A program made the translations under genes and the position numbers. The notes under the pieces were generated by a model. It was not told where the DNA came from and searched no databases. It was given only the letters and a program-made list of their open reading frames with translations. A DNA stretch of 11,042 nt from Caldifarciminota bacterium 4484_100 (lineage in GTDB: Bacteria > Hydrothermota > Tepidihabitantia > SM23-42), in the NCBI GenBank assembly GCA_002049785.1, contig MUKB01000022.1, positions 1-11,042 of the forward strand. Reading direction: 5' to 3'. Shown in pieces: positions 5,266 through 11,042 of the stretch; within the stretch, counting starts at the first letter, position 1, and each line of letters opens with the position of its first letter.

Positions 5266-6581
5266 ATATCTTACTCGTTTCTCCCCGCTCCAGTGAGAAG
5301 AAACCTCCAATAGGATTCAGGATTCCCCAACTTGCCCTGCAGATTCTTTCGGCACTGGTTCCAAAAGAGGATAGTCTTGAGGTGATTGATGAGCAACTTG
5401 ATGAGGTTGATTTTAATAAGGAATACGACCTGGTGGGTATCTCCATAATGACCGCAACCGCAAAAAGGGGATATTATATCGCCAGGAGGTTCCGTGAAAA
5501 AGGGAGTAAGGTTGTATTCGGTGGAATCCATGCCTCGGTTCTACCTGAGGAATCAATTCAATACGGAGATGCGGTTCTGATTGGTGAGGCTGAAGGTGTC
5601 TGGCCAACGATAATTGAAGATGCGAAAAATGGACGGCTTAAAAAGTTCTATTATGCACCACCCTTTGATTTGAATTATGCACCATTACCCAGAAGGGATA
5701 TTGGATTGGACCGGAGTATCTTAGGATATAGGTGGCCGGGTATCTATACAACCCGGGGCTGTCCATATCGCTGTGAATTCTGCTCGGTGAGTGATATTTA
5801 TGGTAGCGAAATTCGGCATCTGCCGATCCCTTTAGTGCTTGATGATATTAAGCATTCACGGGCAAAACTATTCCTCTTTCTCGATGACAATGTAATTGCT
5901 GACCCCAGATATGCAAAGAGTCTATTTCAGGCCCTTGCTCCATTGAAGATTGAATGGGGCGGCCAGAGCACGATTTCCATAGCACTGGATAAGGAATTAC
6001 TCAAGCTCTGTCATAAATCCGGTTGTCAGGGGCTCTTTATCGGCCTGGAATCGGTCTCCAGGGAATCGATGAGAAAATTCCGCAAGACATTCAAGACAAT
6101 AAAAGAGACCGAGGATGCGGTAAAAAGGGTTCAGGATGCGGGTATCCTTTTTCATCCCTCTTTTGTCTTCGGTCTTGATGATGATACCGAGGCGGTCTTT
6201 GATGACACCCTGAAGTTTCTCTATCGAAACAGGATTACCACGGCAACATTCAATATCCTCACCCCATATCCCGGAACAAGGCTTTACCAGCGTTTGAAGA
6301 GAGAGGACAGGATTATTACAGAAGATTGGAATCTGTATAACCATTCGACCGTGGTCTTCAGACCCAGGAATATGTCGGCGCAGAAACTTGCAGAAAATTA
6401 TTTCCAGCTCAAAAAAGAATTCTATTCCTGGAGTAATACCGCACATCGGCTCTTTAACCTTAATGGAATCGCCCATTGTGGGCTGGCACAATTTTTCTAT
6501 GCACTATTCAATAACATCGCGGGTCACAAGACCCTTGTTGATTCCTACAATGGCATAAAATTACTCAAGTCCATTTTCTGA
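5262..6581 (+). CDS. B12-binding-type radical SAM protein
   Basis: 439 residues. The N-terminal part (about 1-130) has the cobalamin-binding Rossmann layout of B12-dependent radical SAM enzymes, with GGIHASVLPEE (87-97) and GEAEGVWP (108-115). The radical SAM core follows, with TTRGCPYRCEFC carrying the cluster cysteines Cys167, Cys171 and Cys174 (CX3CX2C), FLDDN as in many family members, and GLES and TPYPGT in the barrel. The C-terminal part from about 350 (EDWNLYN, VFRPRNMS) resembles the DUF4070 tail of such proteins. The family includes methylases and ring-forming enzymes acting on hopanoids, lipids or tetrapyrroles; the substrate here is not predictable. The classic DxHxxG cobalamin loop is absent, as in many relatives. 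GGAAGAG at 5250-5256 precedes the ATG. Coupled to the small basic gene upstream. Confidence 0.88.
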   Translation: MNILLVSPRSSEKKPPIGFRIPQLALQILSALVPKEDSLEVIDEQLDEVDFNKEYDLVGISIMTATAKRGYYIARRFREKGSKVVFGGIHASVLPEESIQYGDAVLIGEAEGVWPTIIEDAKNGRLKKFYYAPPFDLNYAPLPRRDIGLDRSILGYRWPGIYTTRGCPYRCEFCSVSDIYGSEIRHLPIPLVLDDIKHSRAKLFLFLDDNVIADPRYAKSLFQALAPLKIEWGGQSTISIALDKELLKLCHKSGCQGLFIGLESVSRESMRKFRKTFKTIKETEDAVKRVQDAGILFHPSFVFGLDDDTEAVFDDTLKFLYRNRITTATFNILTPYPGTRLYQRLKREDRIITEDWNLYNHSTVVFRPRNMSAQKLAENYFQLKKEFYSWSNTAHRLFNLNGIAHCGLAQFFYALFNNIAGHKTLVDSYNGIKLLKSIF

Positions 6582-7271
6582 TATAATCTCGCGTGCCCGC
6601 ATTGCATAGATTGAGTTGGGCACGGTCAGGATTAATCCCTCGAGCACCTCCTTTGCCTCTTTCTTCTTATCCAGTTTTAAGGCCATTTCAGCCAGGAGGA
6701 TTGTAGCATCATATATCCTGTTTTTCGGATGAGCCTTACGCATCTCTTTGAGAACCGCATATGATTGGGCAGGGTCTTCTATGTCGTTATAAACGAGTGC
6801 CAGATAGTAGTAGGCGTATGCACCAAATTTTGAATTGAGCAGGGTCTTCAGGGTATCGATTGCTTGATGGTATTTTCTGATTTTATAAAGGTATATTGTT
6901 CGCAGAAATCTTTTCAGGAGTGTGGTATCAACTCGTCCGATTTCAAGTAGATAGAGTCTTTCTAAGGCATCGTTGGCGATTTCATCATCAGGGTTTCGGA
7001 TGACAATTTCCATATACTGTTTGTAGGCATTCTTGATATCTCCAGCAAAGAGATAGTCTTCCGCCTCATTGTAGATTAACAGAAGTTGTTCTTTTGAATC
7101 GAGATAGCGGCGGTATTTCTTTAATAATAGAATCCCTTTTTTGAATTCCCTGTTTTCAAGATAGAGTTGATTCAGATGGAGAATGGTTTCGAGATTCGGC
7201 CTCTCTTTAATAAGGCTTTTCAGACTGTCGATAGGGTTTGATAAAATAAGAATTAATAAGAATATACTCAT
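6561..7271 (-). CDS. Exported TPR-like repeat protein
   Basis: 236 residues. An N-terminal hydrophobic stretch (FLLILILSNP, 4-13) looks like a short signal peptide or anchor, though it lacks the usual positive charge. The rest is helical with TPR-like pairs, for example ILHLNQLYLENREFKKGILL, AEDYLFAGDIKNAYKQYMEI, AYYYLALVYNDIEDPAQSY and ATILLAEMALKLDKKKEAKE, about five to six repeats. It is likely a periplasmic scaffold for protein contacts. Its ATG overlaps the stop of the DUF4175 gene (ATGA at 7268-7271), so it is probably translated by coupling. Its 3' end overlaps the convergent radical SAM gene by 21 bp. It is the last gene of the minus-strand cassette seen here. Confidence 0.78.
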   Translation of the reverse strand: MSIFLLILILSNPIDSLKSLIKERPNLETILHLNQLYLENREFKKGILLLKKYRRYLDSKEQLLLIYNEAEDYLFAGDIKNAYKQYMEIVIRNPDDEIANDALERLYLLEIGRVDTTLLKRFLRTIYLYKIRKYHQAIDTLKTLLNSKFGAYAYYYLALVYNDIEDPAQSYAVLKEMRKAHPKNRIYDATILLAEMALKLDKKKEAKEVLEGLILTVPNSIYAMRAREIISENGLE

Positions 7272-10200
7272 CTCTGCTCTAAGAGTTTCTTAAAATATTC
7301 CCGGATATAGAGCTCGTACTCGGTTGGATAGGATTCCCTGAGGGCACGTTGAATCATTTCCCTCAGTTCATCCTTGCTTATATGCTCAGACAGGGGCTTG
7401 GGGCTTGTCCTTTCCAGGAAGTTCTGTCCAGGTCGGCTTATCCTCTTTTTCGTATAATCTTCCTTTCTTATCGAACGCTGGGCATCGAGGAGGCGGGTAA
7501 TCAATCGACGCTGGCGCTCAATCAATTCTCTATCCACCTTATATTGGTATAACTGTTCTTCCATCTCTCTCATCTCTTTTGTGAGACCCTCGATAATATC
7601 TCCATATTCACCAGCTCCGGGTTCATTCTTTAAAGATTCCAATGCCTGACGCAGTTCACCCTGTTTTCGGGCAAGGCTTCTAAGTTGTGCCCTTTGCTGG
7701 GCATTCAGTCCTGATGCAGGTATGGGAAGGATATTCATCAATGATTGATTTAAAGACATCTGCCCCTTGGAGATATTACTCAGGGTCTGGAGAAACTTGT
7801 CCATACCGGTTGATGATTTTCCGGCTGAGGCGTTCTTCAAGCTCTGGAGAAGCTGGAATGCCACGACATTCAATTCCGCCATCGCCTGTCTGACCGCGGG
7901 CTTGCCTTGATTTCGTTTAGAAAAGAGTTTCTGTGCCTGCTTCATCTTCAACATCGCCCGGGCAAGTCTTTTTCCGATCTGGGGTGATACATACAGACTC
8001 TTTGTCTGCTGGGCATAAAGGCTGTCAGCGATTGTTCTGGTTGCCTGGAGAATCTCCTGCTGGAACCTCTTTTTCTCAGGCAGATCCTCTTTCAACAGTC
8101 TCTCCTCCTGTTTTGATGCGGCGATTATCTGATTCAGAACCGCAATCAGATTTTTCCTGAGGTTGGCACGCCGGGATCTGGTGAGTTTTTTATAGAGTTT
8201 TTCAAGGTCCATTGCCAGATTTTCAAGGGCCTCTTTTTTGGAATGGGCATCCATCTGAATCATCGCCTGGGTCTGTTCGGACATCATCTCTAATGCCTGC
8301 TTTATCTCTGCTTCAAGACCCTGTGAACGGGCCAGCTCCTGCAATTCATTGGACAGTTCTTTGATATCCTGGTCAACCTGTAATTGCTCTTTTTCTGCCT
8401 TCAGGCTGTCATTTTTTAACAACTCTTCGATAGTTTTCTGCTCATCTGCCAATTTGCGTGCCTTCTCAGCCAGTTCTTTTAATCTTTCTTCTTGCTGGAA
8501 TCTCCTCAGCAATTCCAGGGTCCGTTTCAATGCTTCAGCCAGCTCTTTCTGATGTTCTTTAATATTCTGTAGCGCTTTTTCGATATCTTCAGGCCTCTGG
8601 TTTAAGGTCTGTTTCAATTGATTCAAGGCCTGACGCAGTTTTTCCGGTGCAAGTTCCTGAAGAATATCGGTAATCTCTTTAAGCCGTTCAATCGATTTTC
8701 GGTCGAGCACAATACCTTCATTCAATTTTTCTATAGTTTTTTCAAGCTCTGCCTGCCAGGCATCAATCTTCTCGGTTATCCGTTTTTCCCTCTCTATTAT
8801 CTGCTTTAATTTTTCCTGTTCCGCCCAGGTTATCTTTCTCTCCTCCATTAGTTTCTTATGAAGCCTATCCATCTCTTTCATCTCTTCACCATGCAGTGAA
8901 CGGAGAAATTCTAAGTCCTTGGATACCTCATTCTCCTTCTTACTCACCTCTTTATAGATCTGCTCCATTGTCGGGAAATATACATAATAGACCTTACTCT
9001 TTGAATAATGTCCGGCATTATCACCTATTATTGCATAATATGAAACCTCATCACCGGGAAGCAGTGCCAATTGGGAAAGGTCCCATTCGAAGAATATTGT
9101 ATCCTCAATCGCGCCGGAATGAATTTTTAAAACTCTTCTGCTCTCTTTTCTGTATGTGTAGTAAAAGTTAGCGGATTTCAAGCCATAGTCATCACTGCAT
9201 CTTATTCCAATTTTTAACTTCATATCCTGGGGAAGGTTGATGTTATAACCAGGATAGAAGATACTGACCATCGGTGCAAGGTCAGGTATTGAATATATAC
9301 GCAGGGGTTCTTTTAAACTGCTATGTGATTTCAGGTGGAGATATGCAACACCACTCTTTTTGACGGTGAAACTGCCATGAAAAGTTTTACCTTCAATTGA
9401 GAGGTTTAAGGTATCGATAAATTCGAGCACAGCAGTGGATAGATCCTGGGATGCCCGACCTTCAATCTCAACGCGGGTAAACTGGGGAACAATTAACTGT
9501 CGTCCGGTCTTTGTCTCTGTTTTCAGTTTTGTATAGGGAGGATAATGGAGATGAAATTGGAGATTTTCAATAAATATTGGTTCTTTTACCTTCAGCCTGA
9601 ATCTTCGGGTCTTTTGATCGAGGAACTGAAACTGGTATGAGGTTTCCTCAGTTATTTTTATTTTTTTTTCGCCTTGCCCATCTTTTAGACTTATCTTTTC
9701 TTTCTGGAGTTTTCCACCTTGATAAATCAGAAGCCACACATCACCAGGAAGATATACGCCCCAGAGTTTGATTGATAATACTACCGGACTATCCTTGAGT
9801 AGAATCATATCTCCGGGTGATATGGTGTAGTCAATTTTGTGTGTGAGCGCATACCAGAAATATTCAGGAAAGAATGCTGGAGGTATCAGGGTAACCGCGA
9901 CGGCGATGAGAAAAAGTAACAGATTTCGCTTTAATGTTTTGAGGTCAATATATTTTTTCAAATCAATATTTTTGATCGCTTCTGCAACCGTTTCAATATA
10001 GGCGTTGATCAATTCGCGTGAATACCTTTCTTTATTGTCTAAGGATATTTTTGACAGTTGAATACTGTTGATGAGTTTATCACTCAGATTTATTCGCTTT
10101 TCTAATGTTTTAACCCTTTCGATGAAGGGGATATTGCGGTAAAAGAAGAGCGGGATTATACCAATTAATCCATAAAAGGGTGATTTAAGAAGAAGGATGG

Positions 10201-10321
10201 AAACAGTTGTTGAAATTAATGTTGTGGTCAGGACAAAGAGAAGATGGCTGACAATGTCAATCAACTGCTCACGGTGCGCATAATTTTTCAGTCTTTTTTC
10301 TAACTGATCAAATTGGGCCAT
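7268..10321 (-). CDS. DUF4175 family membrane-anchored coiled-coil protein
   Basis: 1017 residues. The N-terminus carries a membrane hairpin (about 23-45 and 49-61), a cytoplasmic loop, and a third membrane helix (about 132-150). With the N-terminus inside, everything after about 160 would be periplasmic. Residues 165-450 form a beta-rich region that looks like Ig/fibronectin-type folds (for example VVLSIKLWGVY, FHLHYPPYTK, CSDDYGLKSANFYY). From about 455 to 950 the chain is almost wholly helical and rich in Glu, Lys, Gln and Leu, as in long coiled coils. The C-terminal segment RLITRLLDAQRSIRKEDY (939-956) and the end YPTEYELYIREYFKKLL (998-1014) match the DUF4175 pattern I know from Bacteroidetes and related phyla. 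Function unknown; an envelope role is inferred. The start is 2 nt after the DUF4159 stop and has no Shine-Dalgarno site. Confidence 0.85.
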   Translation of the reverse strand: MAQFDQLEKRLKNYAHREQLIDIVSHLLFVLTTTLISTTVSILLLKSPFYGLIGIIPLFFYRNIPFIERVKTLEKRINLSDKLINSIQLSKISLDNKERYSRELINAYIETVAEAIKNIDLKKYIDLKTLKRNLLLFLIAVAVTLIPPAFFPEYFWYALTHKIDYTISPGDMILLKDSPVVLSIKLWGVYLPGDVWLLIYQGGKLQKEKISLKDGQGEKKIKITEETSYQFQFLDQKTRRFRLKVKEPIFIENLQFHLHYPPYTKLKTETKTGRQLIVPQFTRVEIEGRASQDLSTAVLEFIDTLNLSIEGKTFHGSFTVKKSGVAYLHLKSHSSLKEPLRIYSIPDLAPMVSIFYPGYNINLPQDMKLKIGIRCSDDYGLKSANFYYTYRKESRRVLKIHSGAIEDTIFFEWDLSQLALLPGDEVSYYAIIGDNAGHYSKSKVYYVYFPTMEQIYKEVSKKENEVSKDLEFLRSLHGEEMKEMDRLHKKLMEERKITWAEQEKLKQIIEREKRITEKIDAWQAELEKTIEKLNEGIVLDRKSIERLKEITDILQELAPEKLRQALNQLKQTLNQRPEDIEKALQNIKEHQKELAEALKRTLELLRRFQQEERLKELAEKARKLADEQKTIEELLKNDSLKAEKEQLQVDQDIKELSNELQELARSQGLEAEIKQALEMMSEQTQAMIQMDAHSKKEALENLAMDLEKLYKKLTRSRRANLRKNLIAVLNQIIAASKQEERLLKEDLPEKKRFQQEILQATRTIADSLYAQQTKSLYVSPQIGKRLARAMLKMKQAQKLFSKRNQGKPAVRQAMAELNVVAFQLLQSLKNASAGKSSTGMDKFLQTLSNISKGQMSLNQSLMNILPIPASGLNAQQRAQLRSLARKQGELRQALESLKNEPGAGEYGDIIEGLTKEMREMEEQLYQYKVDRELIERQRRLITRLLDAQRSIRKEDYTKKRISRPGQNFLERTSPKPLSEHISKDELREMIQRALRESYPTEYELYIREYFKKLLEQR

Positions 10322-10323
10322 AG

Positions 10324-10959
10324 CTAATGGGTAAGAGCATAGACGACAATATTTATACCCATCCTGAAGGCAGATTCCCGTTTTTTGCTCGGATCATTAT
10401 AGACATCCGCATCCTCCCAGCCATCGGCAAGGTCGCATTCATAATCGTAGAATACCACAAGCCGGCCTTCATAAAATATGCCAAAACCCTGGGGTGGTTT
10501 ACCGTTATGCTTATGTATTTTGGGTAGGCCTTTGGGAAAGTCATAGAATGAATGATAGATGGGGTGGTCAAATGGAATTTCAACAAGTGGTGAGTCAGGG
10601 AATACCTTTTTTATTTCGCGACGAAAAGATGAGTCCATACCATAACTATCACAGGCATGGAGGAATCCGCCGCGGGCAAAATATTCACGCAGAATCTTCA
10701 CCTCTTCCTGGGTAAAGTGGATATTGCCATGGCCAGTCATAAAGAGATATGGGTATTTAAAGAGTTTCGGGTCGGTGATTTCGACCACCTCTTCTCTTGG
10801 GTTTGCCCTGATACTGGTTCTTTCATTGATTGCGGCAAGTAGATTGGGCAGGGCTGAGGGGCTGTCATACCAGTCTCCACCACCACCGTATTTCAACCGG
10901 GCGATGGTAAAATCATAACTTCCTGTAAAGAGAAGAAAGAGTAATAAAAGGTTGGACAT
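10324..10959 (-). CDS. DUF4159 family exported protein
   Basis: 211 residues from ATG 10959. The body from YDFTIARLKYGGGGDWYDS to the end is a DUF4159 domain, with the flavodoxin/glutamine-amidotransferase-like sequence LFMTGHGNIHFT, then LREYFARGGFLHACDSYG and the late FYDYECDLADGWED. Function unknown; such proteins usually sit with DUF4175, MoxR and VWA genes. The hydrophobic N-terminus (LLLLFLLFTGS) suggests export. The start is uncertain. ATG 10959 lies just after a promoter-like pair and would be nearly leaderless. A TTG at 10992 or ATG at 11028 would add Arg and Lys ahead of the hydrophobic run, making a better signal peptide but without a ribosome site. The frame is open to the window edge. 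First gene of the minus-strand cassette within the window. Confidence 0.8.
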   Translation of the reverse strand: MSNLLLLFLLFTGSYDFTIARLKYGGGGDWYDSPSALPNLLAAINERTSIRANPREEVVEITDPKLFKYPYLFMTGHGNIHFTQEEVKILREYFARGGFLHACDSYGMDSSFRREIKKVFPDSPLVEIPFDHPIYHSFYDFPKGLPKIHKHNGKPPQGFGIFYEGRLVVFYDYECDLADGWEDADVYNDPSKKRESAFRMGINIVVYALTH

Positions 10960-10964
10960 AAATA

Positions 10965-10992
10965 ATGATAACCTAAAAATGGTTGATGTCAA
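10965..10992 (-). promoter_or_regulatory. Candidate promoter before DUF4159, with operator-like palindrome
   Basis: On the minus strand, TTGACA (10992-10987) and TATCAT (10970-10965) are 16 bp apart. The -35 box lies inside a near-perfect palindrome, GGTTGA-TG-TCAACC (10981-10994, plus strand), the size and position of a repressor site. Transcription would start at about 10958-10960, at the ATG itself, so a leaderless message or a longer reading frame driven from outside the window must be considered. If translation starts at 11028 this would lie inside the gene. Confidence 0.4.
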
Positions 10993-11042
10993 CCCATAAC
11001 CGGAGAAACACAGATACTTTGATACCATATTTGAACACCATT

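Noticed and set aside
1..11042. tRNA, rRNA or transposase genes
   Set aside because: No cloverleaf, rRNA segment or transposase motif was recognised on either strand by eye.

Overview
The window looks like chromosomal DNA of an uncultured, probably anaerobic or thermophilic bacterium. GC content is moderate, Shine-Dalgarno sites are strong (GGAGG types), sigma70-like promoters are visible, and intergenic spaces are rich in small dispersed and tandem repeats. Gene content (a eukaryote-like citrate synthase with a split, LeuC/LeuD-like aconitase, and a DUF4159-DUF4175-TPR cassette) fits candidate phyla of the WOR-3/Stahlbacteria, Zixibacteria or KSB1 kind. This placement is an impression and was not tested.

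Layout. Positions 1-484 hold no gene but are densely structured: a REP-like palindrome, a series of small hairpins at about 34-bp spacing, nine 9-bp tandem units, then a promoter (383-410). Positions 485-4856 (+) are a four-gene operon: aconitase-family large subunit, citrate synthase, aconitase-family small subunit, isocitrate dehydrogenase, each with a good ribosome site and closed by a strong intrinsic terminator (4876-4908). Together the products would turn oxaloacetate plus acetyl-CoA into 2-oxoglutarate, feeding glutamate synthesis or an oxidative or reversible TCA cycle. Unusually, the citrate synthase gene separates the two subunit genes of the hydro-lyase.

Positions 4909-5118 are a second repeat-rich spacer. 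It has another, longer and inverted copy of the REP-like element, an 8-bp tandem repeat and a consensus promoter (TTGACA-16-TATAAT). That promoter drives a two-gene unit: a 48-residue, very basic small protein (5119-5265), then a B12-binding-type radical SAM protein (5262-6581) whose start overlaps the small gene's stop.

The remainder (6561-11042) is on the minus strand and read from right to left: a DUF4159 protein, a 1017-residue membrane-anchored coiled-coil DUF4175 protein, and an exported TPR-like protein. The genes are 2 nt apart or overlapping, so they look translationally coupled. In other bacteria this cassette lies near MoxR ATPase, DUF58 and VWA/Bat genes, which may lie beyond the right edge; none is in this window. 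The cassette converges on the radical SAM gene, and the two 3' ends overlap by 21 bp with no terminator between them. The most interesting items are the citrate operon architecture, the small basic gene coupled to the radical SAM gene, the envelope cassette with an operator-like palindrome at its first gene, and the regularly spaced hairpin and minisatellite region.
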